Shown one piece after another: positions 7,760 through 14,688 of a DNA stretch of 40,837 nt. This DNA comes from an archaeon (GTDB lineage: Archaea; Thermoproteota; Nitrososphaeria; Conexivisphaerales; DTJL01). Position 1 is the first letter of the stretch; each line of letters begins with the position of its first letter. The notes beneath the pieces are model-generated. The model was not told the DNA's origin, did no database searches, and saw nothing but the letters and a program-made list of their open reading frames with translations. The stretch is from assembly GCA_021811935.1 (NCBI GenBank), contig JAKAPW010000005.1, forward strand, positions 1 through 40,837, read 5' to 3'. Position numbers and translations under genes: made by a program.

Positions 7760-8602
7760 GTGGGGAAAATAGTGGAGTTCCTGGACTACACCTTCGAGTA
7801 TTCCGGAATGGAGCGTCCGGCCGTGGAGGGCGTCAGCTTTTCCGTGGAGGAGGGGGAGGTCGCCGTGCTGGCCGGCGCGAGCGGGAGCGGCAAGTCGACC
7901 ATCCTCAGGAGCATAAACGGCCTGATACCGCACATGTATCCGGGGAGGCGTTCGGGCAAGGTTACCGTGGACGGGGCGGACGTCTCCTCCACCCCGACGT
8001 ACGAGCTCGCGAGAAAGGTGGGCTTCCTCTTCCAGAACCCGGAGAACCAGATATTCATGTTCACGGTCGAGAAGGACGTGGCCTTCGGGCTCGAGAACCT
8101 GGGCTACGAGCCTGAGGTCATAAGGCGGAAGGTCGACTGGGCGCTCGGACTGCTCGGGATATCCGACCTTGCGAAGCGCTCGCCGAGCGAGCTGTCGGAC
8201 GGGCAGAAGCAGAGGGTGGCGCTGGCGGGTTCCCTGGTCATGGACCCGAAGATACTCGTGCTGGACGAACCGACTTCCTTGCTCGACCCCAGGACGGCCC
8301 AGGACGTCGTCTCCCTTGTGTCCAGGCTGAACAAGGACCTCGGCCTGACGGTCGTCCTGGTGGAGCACAGGCTGGAGCTGGTCTCGCCGATGGCCGACAG
8401 GATGGTGGTGCTGAGCGGGAGCAGGGTATGGGCGGAGGGAAGCCCGGCGGAGGTGCTCGGAAGGGAGGGGCTGCACGAAGTCGGGCTGTCTCCGCCGGCG
8501 ATAGTCGAAGTCCAGAAGAGGCTCCCGTCCGGAGACGGGCTTGCGCTGGACGTCGACGGATTCGTGAGGAGGTTTCTGGCCGATGTCGGTCATAGAGTTT
8601 GA
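7760..8602 (+). CDS. ecfA1: ECF transporter ATPase (EcfA1/CbiO type)
   Basis: A 280-residue ABC ATPase of the energy-coupling-factor class, powering uptake of vitamins or metal ions. Walker A is GASGSGKST (39-47), the Q-loop is FLFQNPENQIFMF, the signature is the variant LSDGQKQR, and Walker B is KILVLDEPTSLLD, followed by the H-loop VEHRLEL. The QNPENQIF segment is typical of EcfA rather than other importers. It starts with GTG and overlaps the second ATPase gene by 20 bp. It has the C-terminal extension expected of EcfA proteins. Confidence 0.92.
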   Translation: MGKIVEFLDYTFEYSGMERPAVEGVSFSVEEGEVAVLAGASGSGKSTILRSINGLIPHMYPGRRSGKVTVDGADVSSTPTYELARKVGFLFQNPENQIFMFTVEKDVAFGLENLGYEPEVIRRKVDWALGLLGISDLAKRSPSELSDGQKQRVALAGSLVMDPKILVLDEPTSLLDPRTAQDVVSLVSRLNKDLGLTVVLVEHRLELVSPMADRMVVLSGSRVWAEGSPAEVLGREGLHEVGLSPPAIVEVQKRLPSGDGLALDVDGFVRRFLADVGHRV

Positions 8603-9398
8603 AGACGTGCGCCACAGGATGCCGAACGGCGTGGTGGCCCTGGACTCGGTCAGCCTGAAGGTGGGCCGGGGGGAGGTCGTGGCCGTGGTGGGCGGGAACG
8701 GCGCGGGGAAGACGACGCTCCTCAAGCACATGAACGGGCTCCTGAAGCCCTCCAGCGGCAGGGTGACGGTCTTCGGGAAGGAGACCAAGGAGGAGAGCAT
8801 AGCGCGGCTGTCCAGGCGCGTGGGGCTCGTGTTCCAAAACTCCGACCACCAGATATTCTCGGAAAGCGCGAAGGAAGAGGTGATGTTCGGGCTGAAGAAC
8901 TTCGGGATCCCCCCCGGGGAAGCCGAGGAGAAGGCGGGCAGGGCGCTGGAATACTACGGCCTCGCCGACCTGGCCGCGAGGCCCCCGCTCACCCTGAGCG
9001 GCGGGGAGAAGAAGAGGCTGTGCATAGCGGCGGTGATGGCCTGGGAGCCGGACGTGCTGGTGCTGGACGAGCCCACCGTCGGGCAGGACTATCCGAGCAG
9101 GTCCCGGCTCTTCGGCGTGGTGCAGGGGCTGGCGTCTTCGAACAGGACGGTTGTGATAGTCTCGCACGACCTGGAGTTCCTCTGGCCGCTGTCTCCCAGG
9201 ACTGTGGTGATGTCGAAGGGCAGGGTGGTGGCGGACGGCCCCGCGCGGGAGGTCTTCATGCGGACGGAGATGCTCCGGGACGCCGGCCTCCGGGAGCCGC
9301 AGCTGTTGCAGCTTTCGCGCAGGTTCGGGAGGGAGGAGCCTTTCACGGCCGTGGACCAGGCCGCGGCCTGGCTGACGGAAAGGGGGCGGGCGAACTGA
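8583..9398 (+). CDS. ecfA2: ECF transporter ATPase (EcfA2 type)
   Basis: A 271-residue second ABC ATPase that would pair with the upstream one as a heterodimer. Walker A GGNGAGKTT (37-45), Q-loop LVFQNSDHQIFSES, signature LSGGEKKRL, Walker B VLVLDEPTVGQD and H-loop VSHDLEFL are all intact. Its start codon lies inside the end of ecfA1, so translation is likely coupled. The next gene, EcfT, starts 99 bp later after a very GC-rich spacer. Confidence 0.93.
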   Translation: MSVIEFEDVRHRMPNGVVALDSVSLKVGRGEVVAVVGGNGAGKTTLLKHMNGLLKPSSGRVTVFGKETKEESIARLSRRVGLVFQNSDHQIFSESAKEEVMFGLKNFGIPPGEAEEKAGRALEYYGLADLAARPPLTLSGGEKKRLCIAAVMAWEPDVLVLDEPTVGQDYPSRSRLFGVVQGLASSNRTVVIVSHDLEFLWPLSPRTVVMSKGRVVADGPAREVFMRTEMLRDAGLREPQLLQLSRRFGREEPFTAVDQAAAWLTERGRAN

Positions 9399-9440
9399 AG
9401 GCCGGGTGGCCCCCCGGCGGGCCGAAGCGTGCCGCATTCC

Positions 9441-9454
9441 GGGCGCCGGCGCCC
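9441..9454. repeat. 14-bp perfect palindrome in the ecfA2-ecfT spacer
   Basis: GGGCGCCGGCGCCC reads identically on both strands. A second potential hairpin with GCCGGG/CCCGGC arms lies at about 9400-9419. The spacer 9399-9497 is almost entirely G and C and has no clear promoter. Confidence 0.6.
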
Positions 9455-9497
9455 CCCTCCGCCGCCGGCCCGAGGCCCCGTGCGAGGTCGGCTTAGG

Positions 9498-10232
9498 ATG
9501 GCCCACGTGATGGCGGAAGGGTTCAAGTTCAGGTATCTGAAGACGCCCGTCCACGGCCTCGACCCGCGGGTCAAGCTGCTGATGACAGCCATGCTCTTCG
9601 CTCTGGCGCTTCTCAGCTCCAACCTCTACCAAGAGGCGCTCGTGTTCGCCGCCGTCGGGGTGCCGGCGGCGCTGGCCAGGTCGCTGAAGAGGCTGCTGCG
9701 GATAGCAGCGCTCTCCCTGACCTTCTCCCTCATGATATTCGCGGTGAACATGCTGTTCGGCCAGCCCCTCCTGGAGTCGGCCGTCATAACGATAAGGTTC
9801 CTCGGGATAGTCGCTGCCACATCGGTCTTCTTCGTCACCACGTCCCCGGACGAGATAGAATACGTGATGAGATGGTTCAGGCTTCCGAGGGACTTCGTCT
9901 TCGCCTTCGCCACCTCCATAAGGTTCGTCCCGGTGCTGATGATGGACCTCACGCAGATCATCGACGCCCAGAGGTCGAGGGGGCTGGAGATGGACAGGGG
10001 GAACCCCGTGAGGAGGATCAGGAACCTCATACCCGTGCTCATACCGCTCATCGTCAACGCCCTGGTGCGGAGCGGCGAGCTGGCGGAGGCGATGGAGGCC
10101 AGGGGGTACGGAGCGGTCAGCAGGCCCACGTCTATGCACGCCCTGCTGATGAAGAAGAACGACTATGCGGCGCTGCTCGTCCTCGTCCCCGCATGGTCAC
10201 TGCTTATAACGTACTTCCTGGGGCTGCTGTAG
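9498..10232 (+). CDS. ecfT: ECF transporter transmembrane subunit EcfT
   Basis: A 244-residue membrane scaffold that couples the two ATPases to a substrate-binding S component. Five or so hydrophobic segments are visible. The two cytoplasmic coupling motifs are present as AQRSRGLE and MEARGYG (the paired Ala-Arg-Gly motifs contacting the ATPases). I chose the ATG at 9498, preceded by TTAGGA; an upstream GTG at 9429 would add a 23-residue Pro/Arg-rich stretch unlike the family. No S component is encoded next to it, so the transported substrate is unknown. Confidence 0.92.
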   Translation: MAHVMAEGFKFRYLKTPVHGLDPRVKLLMTAMLFALALLSSNLYQEALVFAAVGVPAALARSLKRLLRIAALSLTFSLMIFAVNMLFGQPLLESAVITIRFLGIVAATSVFFVTTSPDEIEYVMRWFRLPRDFVFAFATSIRFVPVLMMDLTQIIDAQRSRGLEMDRGNPVRRIRNLIPVLIPLIVNALVRSGELAEAMEARGYGAVSRPTSMHALLMKKNDYAALLVLVPAWSLLITYFLGLL

Positions 10233-10235
10233 GGC

Positions 10236-10589
10236 TTGATCGACGTCCCGCTCGGCGAATGGTTCCGCCTCCCTCGGCTGGGGACGGAGGGTTTCAGGCG
10301 GCTGATGGGGGCCGGCCTGGAATACGAGACGGCCACCGGCTTCAGGGTCAAGGAGGGGGCGGACCTGGTCCTCCTCAAGGGGGCGCTGGAATCGGAGGTC
10401 AGGGACAAGGTGGAGTTCTCCTTCGGCTGCCAGTGCTGCGGGGCCAGGACGTCCTGCGCCGACTGCCGGTACCACGGGAGCTGTTCCATAGAGAGGTCAG
10501 GGAGGTGCGTCTGCGGCAGCTGCGCCGCCCTGGACCTCCGGGAGCACGCCCGCGCCTGGAGATCGCTCCTGGCCGCCTCTGGCGATTGA
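10236..10589 (+). CDS. small cysteine-rich protein of unknown function
   Basis: A 117-residue protein I do not recognise. The first 60 residues are a plain alpha/beta region (FRLPRLGTEGFRRLM, then TGFRVKEGADLVLL). Residues 65-96 carry nine cysteines: C65, C67, C68, C74, C77, C83, C91, C93 and C96, plus H80. This pattern suggests two zinc sites or an Fe-S cluster. It starts with TTG 3 bp after ecfT and is therefore probably in the ECF operon. Its last 93 bp overlap the convergent moaB frame, including the final three cysteines. A metal-related role with the ECF system is speculative. Confidence 0.62.
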   Translation: MIDVPLGEWFRLPRLGTEGFRRLMGAGLEYETATGFRVKEGADLVLLKGALESEVRDKVEFSFGCQCCGARTSCADCRYHGSCSIERSGRCVCGSCAALDLREHARAWRSLLAASGD

Positions 10590-11093
10590 CGAGATGTGCG
10601 GCAGCTCCGGGAGGAGGAGCTTCATCCCGAGCGCCGCGCCATCCGGGGAGCCGGGGAGGCAGGCCACCACCGAGCCGCGGGCCACGCCGAGCAGCGCCCT
10701 GCTCATCATGGCGGCCGTCCCCACCTCCGCCCTGCTCTCCGCCCTGAACAGCTCCCCGAAGCCGGGGAGTTCCTTGTCGAGCAGTGGGACGACGGACTCG
10801 ACTGTGACGTCCGTGGGGGAGACGCCCGTCCCTCCTGTCAGTATGACCGCGTCCACCCCCTCCTTGAACGCCGCCAGCAGCTTCAGCCTAATGTCCGTGA
10901 CGTCGTCGGGGACGATTGCCCGGTAGGCCACGGTGTTCCCGCTCCGCCTGGCAGCGCCGCATATCAGGTCCCCCGATTCGTCCCTCGCGCGCCCCCCGTC
11001 CGCCCTGCCACGGTACCTGGACGTGCTCACCGTTATGACCCCGAGCCTCAGCCTCGCCTTCCCCCTGGCCCTGTGCTGCTCGTGGGGCTTCAA
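10497..11093 (-). CDS. moaB: molybdenum cofactor biosynthesis protein MoaB/MogA family
   Basis: A 198-residue molybdopterin adenylyltransferase-type protein, which activates molybdopterin for metal insertion. Typical blocks: KPHEQHRARG at the start, LGVITVSTSRYRG, VILTGGTGVSPTDVTVE (MPT-binding) and LPGFGELFR. The start is a TTG at 11093 overlapping the moaC stop as TTGA; longer frames upstream lie inside moaC. The family normally stops soon after LLPELPHIS, but here about 30 more residues (Gly/Ala/Pro-rich) continue over the convergent Cys-rich gene. This may be a real extension or a lost stop codon. Confidence 0.9.
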   Translation of the reverse strand: MKPHEQHRARGKARLRLGVITVSTSRYRGRADGGRARDESGDLICGAARRSGNTVAYRAIVPDDVTDIRLKLLAAFKEGVDAVILTGGTGVSPTDVTVESVVPLLDKELPGFGELFRAESRAEVGTAAMMSRALLGVARGSVVACLPGSPDGAALGMKLLLPELPHISSIARGGQERSPGAGVLPEVQGGAAAADAPP

Positions 11094-11524
11094 CCCCGCA
11101 CCTTCCTGAGGACCCGCACGCCGCCGATGGAGGTGGAGGGGTACTGTCCCGCTTCGTCCTTTTCGAACTTCTTTACGACGTCCCATATGGAAAGCAGTGC
11201 GGCGGAGACGGACGCCAGCGCCTCCATCTCCACCCCTGTCTTCGAGACGCCCACGACCCTGGAGGTGACGCGGACGCCGCCATCCTCGACCTCGACCGAC
11301 ACCTCGACCGACTCGATGGGTATGTTGTGGCAGAGCGGTATGAGGTCGGGCGTCTTCTTCACCGCCATTATCCCGGCGACCTTCGCTATCTCCGCGGGGT
11401 CCCCCTTCTCCAGCCCGCCTTCCTTTATCGCGCGCAGTGTGGACCGCCGGAGCGATATGACCCCCTCGGCGGCGGCCTCCCTCCTCGTCACCGGCTTGGC
11501 TGATATGTCGACCATCCTGGCCAT
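11090..11524 (-). CDS. moaC: cyclic pyranopterin monophosphate synthase MoaC
   Basis: A 144-residue enzyme that converts the 3',8-cyclo-dihydroguanosine triphosphate made by MoaA into cPMP, early in molybdenum cofactor synthesis. MVDISAKPVTRREA, DLIPLCHNIPIESV with H66, GVEMEALASVSAALLSIWD with E101 and D115, and K118 match the conserved active site. It starts at an ATG 10 bases after the predicted initiation site and overlaps moaB by 4 bp. The cofactor would serve molybdoenzymes such as the hydroxylase at 18062. Confidence 0.96.
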   Translation of the reverse strand: MARMVDISAKPVTRREAAAEGVISLRRSTLRAIKEGGLEKGDPAEIAKVAGIMAVKKTPDLIPLCHNIPIESVEVSVEVEDGGVRVTSRVVGVSKTGVEMEALASVSAALLSIWDVVKKFEKDEAGQYPSTSIGGVRVLRKVRG

Positions 11525-11555
11525 GGCGCTTCGTCCCGTCCGTAAGGCCGGGCCG

Positions 11556-11564
11556 GGATAAAAG
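11556..11564 (-). promoter_or_regulatory. TATA box of moaC-moaB
   Basis: Minus-strand CTTTTATCC directly abuts the stop codon of the preceding winged-helix gene; predicted initiation is near 11534. Confidence 0.55.
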
Positions 11565-11858
11565 TCATGCTGGAGACGCGGCCAGCGCAGCCAGCTCCTT
11601 CCACTCGTTGGCGAACCTGTGAAGCACGACGACGTAGGGGTTCCTCTCCTCGAGGGCGTATATCCTTATCCTTCCGTAGCGCTTCTCCCGTGCCAGCCCC
11701 AGGCCGCACAGGTACCGCATGTGCTTCTCCACGGAGCCGTGTTCGAGGGAGGAAAGGCTGACGAGCTGCGATATGTTCAGCTCCCCCTTCTCGAGCATGA
11801 CCGCCAGTACCCTGGCCCTTCCCCCCGCGCCGAAGACCTGTTCTATGCGCGGCTCCAT
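11565..11858 (-). CDS. small winged-helix DNA-binding protein
   Basis: A 97-residue protein with an ArsR/MarR-like winged helix-turn-helix across residues 10-70: VLAVMLEKGELNISQLVSLS, then SVEKHMRYLCGLGLA and a wing YGRIRIYALEE. No metal-binding cysteines or ligand domain are seen (a single Cys at 51), so it is probably a minimal DNA-binding regulator. I chose the ATG at 11858. It overlaps the orc1/cdc6 stop by 16 bp, so it is probably co-translated with the initiator gene. Whether it regulates replication or the initiator promoter is open. Confidence 0.8.
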   Translation of the reverse strand: MEPRIEQVFGAGGRARVLAVMLEKGELNISQLVSLSSLEHGSVEKHMRYLCGLGLAREKRYGRIRIYALEERNPYVVVLHRFANEWKELAALAASPA

Positions 11859-12997
11859 GCGGTCTTGTCCAGCCCCCTCATCGCGTCGGCGGCCCTGATG
11901 CGGAGCATGATCAGCGTCGTCCTCCCCCGCCTGCCCCTGCCCGAACGCTCCATCCCCAGGAAATCCTTGGCCTTCAGCTTCTGCAATGTCATCCAGAACG
12001 TAGTGTGCCCGCAGTGCTTGACGCTGGAGGTCGCGCACAGCCCCCTGTACTCCGCTTCCAGCTCACCGGTGGATATGAACGCCCTGGAGCCCCGGAGCAG
12101 GTTGGCGGCCGCCGTCAGCACCAGCCGTTCGTGCTCGGTCAGGTACTGCAGCTCCTGGAGGTCGACCCCTGGGGGGAGGCTGTTCCTGGCCTCCAGGACG
12201 TCCGAGACGGCCACGCTGCAGGCCCCCCTCCTTTCGGACGCGCTCCCGGACCTGAGGAGGAGCTCCACGCAGTACCTGGCATCCCCGCCCTGCGAGAGGT
12301 TTGCTATGAATCTGGCCACGTCGACCCCCATAGCGCCGGGTTGCATCGACTCCTCCGCCCTGCTCGCTATTATGTCGACCAGCTGGTCCACCGTGTACCC
12401 GCTGAGCGCGAGTGTCGTCTTCTGCAGGGAGCTGCGCGTGCTCGCGTCGAGGGCGAGCAGGAAACGCGTGCTCTTCGACAGCATCAGCAGTGCGACGCGC
12501 GAGCTTCCGTGGATCTCCCGGAGGCGCGCCAGGCTGTAGAGCAGGGAGCGGTCGCCGGCCGACACCAGGCTGTCGGCCTCGTCCAGTATCAGGAGCAGTC
12601 TCCCCCTGGTCCTGGCCAGCATGTCCAGCACGAAGCGGAGAGTCTCCTGGGCTTCGAGCCCCCTCTTCGGGAACCTGGCCCCCAGCGCCTCCACCACCCG
12701 GTTCATCACGGCGGTGGGTGTCCTGTCCGTCCTGCAGTTCACGCTGACCGGCTTTATGGTGCAGCCGTGCAGCACGCCCTTTTCCTCCATCTCCTTGCCG
12801 AGCATCCTGACCATCATGGTCTTGCCGCTCCCGACCGGACCCACCAGGAAGGCTATGGGCGCCAGCCCTTCGTCCTTGAGCATCGGACGGTATATCTCGA
12901 AGAGCTCCCTCCTTTCCCCGTCCCTGTGCGGCGTCCTCTGCGGCAGGTATTCGGGTGACAGCTTCCCCTCGTCCCTGAATACGCAGGACGCGGACAT
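11843..12997 (-). CDS. cdc6: Orc1/Cdc6-type replication initiator
   Basis: A 384-residue AAA+ ATPase that binds origins and loads MCM. It has the family start VFRDEGKLSPEYLPQRTPHR, Walker A GPVGSGKT (53-60), Walker B LLLILDEAD (134-142), and a C-terminal winged-helix domain from about residue 290 (LTEHERLVLTAAANLLRGS). The start ATG at 12997 falls exactly where the TATA box at 13019-13029 predicts initiation; the much longer frame upstream runs through the neighbouring gene and is not coding. The gene lies next to a candidate origin at 12995-13127. Confidence 0.94.
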   Translation of the reverse strand: MSASCVFRDEGKLSPEYLPQRTPHRDGERRELFEIYRPMLKDEGLAPIAFLVGPVGSGKTMMVRMLGKEMEEKGVLHGCTIKPVSVNCRTDRTPTAVMNRVVEALGARFPKRGLEAQETLRFVLDMLARTRGRLLLILDEADSLVSAGDRSLLYSLARLREIHGSSRVALLMLSKSTRFLLALDASTRSSLQKTTLALSGYTVDQLVDIIASRAEESMQPGAMGVDVARFIANLSQGGDARYCVELLLRSGSASERRGACSVAVSDVLEARNSLPPGVDLQELQYLTEHERLVLTAAANLLRGSRAFISTGELEAEYRGLCATSSVKHCGHTTFWMTLQKLKAKDFLGMERSGRGRRGRTTLIMLRIRAADAMRGLDKTAWSRA

Positions 12998-13127
12998 GCC
13001 CGCCGAGACACTTTCATGGCTTATAACGGTTCTTCCCCCATGGCGGGTGGTTTCCCTGGGGGGTTCGTTGAAAGTAATACGCGTCTCGCCAGGGCCGGTC
13101 CTTTTGAAAGTGCCCGGCGGGGTCATG
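12995..13127. other. candidate replication origin / initiator-binding region
   Basis: This short gap upstream of orc1/cdc6 is bounded by an imperfect inverted repeat: minus strand 13015-12995 and plus strand 13106-13127 both read GAAAGTG, then a C/G-rich core containing CGGCGGG, then CATG. Between them, 13046-13066 holds, on the minus strand, CCAGGGAAACCACCC, which resembles the archaeal origin recognition box core (CCAGTGGAAAC plus a G/C run) with one base missing. Origins commonly lie beside orc1/cdc6. The match is by eye only. Confidence 0.35.
13019..13029 (-). promoter_or_regulatory. TATA box of orc1/cdc6
   Basis: Minus-strand CCGTTATAAGC is centred about 26 bp from the ATG, predicting a leaderless mRNA. 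It lies between the two arms of the inverted repeat, so the initiator could control its own gene. Confidence 0.6.
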
Positions 13128-13677
13128 CGGCGGGCCGCTGCGCCTTCTTCTGCTCGTTCTGCACCGCGAACCCGGCTGCTCCTAGCAGCACGGCCGCAGC
13201 GACCGCCACGAGGGATGGGGAGCCGAAGTACACCGCCACGTCGTACACTATCAGGGCCCCCAGGAAGGCGGTGGCCGCTTCGATGAGTCTGTCGGCCAGC
13301 ACGGCGCCGGCCACGAAGAAGACCACCCCGACCAGCACGGCTACCAGGTAGTACGGCGTCAGATAGCCCGCTATTTCGTAGGCGGCGTACCCTATGGCCA
13401 GACCGATGCCGACCGGGACCAGGAAGTAACCTATCATGCCGAAGGCCAGGAAGCCGAGCGCCGCCCCCAGCACCAGGCCGACGCCGCCAAGCAGGGCCGC
13501 CCCGCCCAGCCCGCCCAGCACCATCCCTGCCACTCCCGCCATCACGAAGGCCAGCGCCTTGATTATGCTCCTCCCCAAGAAGAGCAGGCAGACGGCCAGC
13601 ACCAGGTAGAGCAGGGCGGCTATAAGCCCGAGATCGGGGGGGACGACGCCGCCGAACGGATGATGGAGCAGGAACAT
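13123..13677 (-). CDS. multi-pass membrane protein (DUF4203/TMEM198-like)
   Basis: A 184-residue, very hydrophobic protein with about seven membrane segments rich in Gly, Ala and Val, for example FVMAGVAGMVLGGLGGAALL and GALIVYDVAVYF. The C-terminal tail NEQKKAQRPAA is charged and likely cytoplasmic. The overall pattern resembles the DUF4203/TMEM198 family of unknown function. I considered an ECF S component because EcfT lacks one, but the Gly-rich repeat pattern and separate promoter argue against it. Its stop codon lies inside one arm of the inverted repeat near orc1. Confidence 0.72.
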   Translation of the reverse strand: MFLLHHPFGGVVPPDLGLIAALLYLVLAVCLLFLGRSIIKALAFVMAGVAGMVLGGLGGAALLGGVGLVLGAALGFLAFGMIGYFLVPVGIGLAIGYAAYEIAGYLTPYYLVAVLVGVVFFVAGAVLADRLIEAATAFLGALIVYDVAVYFGSPSLVAVAAAVLLGAAGFAVQNEQKKAQRPAA

Positions 13678-13703
13678 GGCCTGTCAGGACCAACCAGGGG
13701 AGC

Positions 13704-13714
13704 GGATTTAAACC
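13704..13714 (-). promoter_or_regulatory. TATA box of the 13123-13677 membrane protein gene
   Basis: Minus-strand GGTTTAAATCC is centred 32 bp before the ATG, leaving a leader of about 6 bases. Confidence 0.55.
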
Positions 13715-13736
13715 AATATCTTTGAACGCGCGCCTT

Positions 13737-14489
13737 CTACTTCAGGTCTTCGAGGCCCTTCCGCCTGCTCATCAGTCCCAGGACCTTCGAAAGGTACTCC
13801 TTCAGCGCCTCGCCCAGCTCCTTCTCCCCCCACTCGGGCTTGGCCTGCTCCAGGAACCTCTCCAAGTCCTCGAAGTCCTTCCTCCAGCCGTCCCCGAGCA
13901 CGGAGAGGAGCCTGTCGTTCCTGACCCTCATTTCGTCCAGCGTATCGAGCACGCGCCTCTTCTTCAGGGAGGCTATGGCGAAGGCGTTCCTGACCACGAG
14001 CGTGGCATCCACCACCGGGTCGCCCGTCGGCCTGTCGGAGACCCACTCCATGAAGAACCGGGCGGCCAGCCTGTGGTCCCTCTCCTTCATGCAGGAGAAG
14101 ACGATGTCGTCCACCAGTATGTTCTGGAGGTGGGAGAAGGCGTCGTAGAGGCTCCTGGCCTCCCTTTCGGAGAGCCCCTCTCTCCGCACCACGTCCTCGA
14201 TCGTCCTCTCCGCGACCCCCCCGGTGTGCGTGGGGGAGCCCCTTTCTATGTGGTATATATGGGCCAGTTCGTGCAGCACCAGACCGCCCAGCATCTCCGA
14301 GTCCAGCGCCCATCCGGCTATGACTATGAGGTGCGCGGAATCGACCTGCTTGGCATAGCCCATGAACTTGAGGGCCGGGTCGACCACCAGGGAGACCTTG
14401 GACTGCACCGGGTAGCCGGCACCGGACATCCTGCTCAGGGCCCAGTCGAGCGTCTCCTTCAGGTGGGCGTCTCGAGTGGTCGATGACAA
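13737..14489 (-). CDS. archaeal HExxH protein, putative zinc metallopeptidase
   Basis: A 250-residue cytoplasmic protein with a zincin motif VLHELAHIYH (H73-E74-x2-H77) early in the chain and a following helix EARSLYDAFSHLQNILVDDI that supplies possible third ligands. The rest is helical with many charged residues and a coiled C-terminus. It resembles an archaeal family of unknown function that I believe is catalogued as a DUF in the 5700s. No signal peptide is seen. The start is TTG, 10 bases after the predicted initiation point. Neighbours (tRNA, membrane protein) do not hint at a role. Confidence 0.75.
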   Translation of the reverse strand: MSSTTRDAHLKETLDWALSRMSGAGYPVQSKVSLVVDPALKFMGYAKQVDSAHLIVIAGWALDSEMLGGLVLHELAHIYHIERGSPTHTGGVAERTIEDVVRREGLSEREARSLYDAFSHLQNILVDDIVFSCMKERDHRLAARFFMEWVSDRPTGDPVVDATLVVRNAFAIASLKKRRVLDTLDEMRVRNDRLLSVLGDGWRKDFEDLERFLEQAKPEWGEKELGEALKEYLSKVLGLMSRRKGLEDLK

Positions 14490-14520
14490 TGGCCCCGGTG
14501 CCTCGGGACCGCGCGAACCT

Positions 14521-14530
14521 GCTATAAGAT
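14521..14530 (-). promoter_or_regulatory. TATA box of the HExxH gene
   Basis: Minus-strand ATCTTATAGC, centred about 36 bp before the TTG start. Confidence 0.5.
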
Positions 14531-14560
14531 AAAGAGAATGCCAGTTCCGCAGATGCGCAA

Positions 14561-14570
14561 CCGTTAAAAG
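14561..14570 (+). promoter_or_regulatory. TATA box of tRNA-Gly
   Basis: CCGTTAAAAG is centred about 29 bp upstream of the mature tRNA 5' end, so the primary transcript would have a very short leader. Confidence 0.6.
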
Positions 14571-14594
14571 ATGACGCTCCGGCTTCGGGGTCGT

Positions 14595-14669
14595 GCGAGG
14601 TTCGTCTAGCCTGGTCTAGGACGTCGCCCTCCCAAGGCGGCGACGCGGGTCCGAATCCCGCACCTCGCA
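14595..14669 (+). tRNA. tRNA-Gly (anticodon CCC)
   Basis: A 75-base cloverleaf folds completely by eye. The acceptor arms are GCGAGGT (14595-14601) and ACCTCGC (14662-14668) with discriminator A. The D stem is GTC/GAC, the anticodon stem TCGCC/GGCGG closes the loop CTCCCAA, giving anticodon CCC, and the T arm is GCGGG-TCCGAAT-CCCGC. There is no intron, and CCA is not encoded. It reads GGG glycine codons. Confidence 0.95.
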
Positions 14670-14688
14670 TGCATCTCCCCTGCGCCGG

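Noticed and set aside
8238-10139. Minus-strand open frame of about 630 codons opposite the ECF genes
   Set aside because: Antisense to two ABC ATPases and EcfT with intact motifs; composition is typical of a shadow frame.
13123-13677. Missing S component of the ECF transporter
   Set aside because: It has its own promoter, lies 3 kb away on the other strand, and has more and Gly-richer membrane segments than known S components.
12998-13693. N-terminal extension of the orc1/cdc6 frame by more than 230 residues
   Set aside because: The extension is antiframe to the membrane protein gene, lies upstream of the predicted transcript start, and is Arg/Gly-rich without Orc1 similarity.
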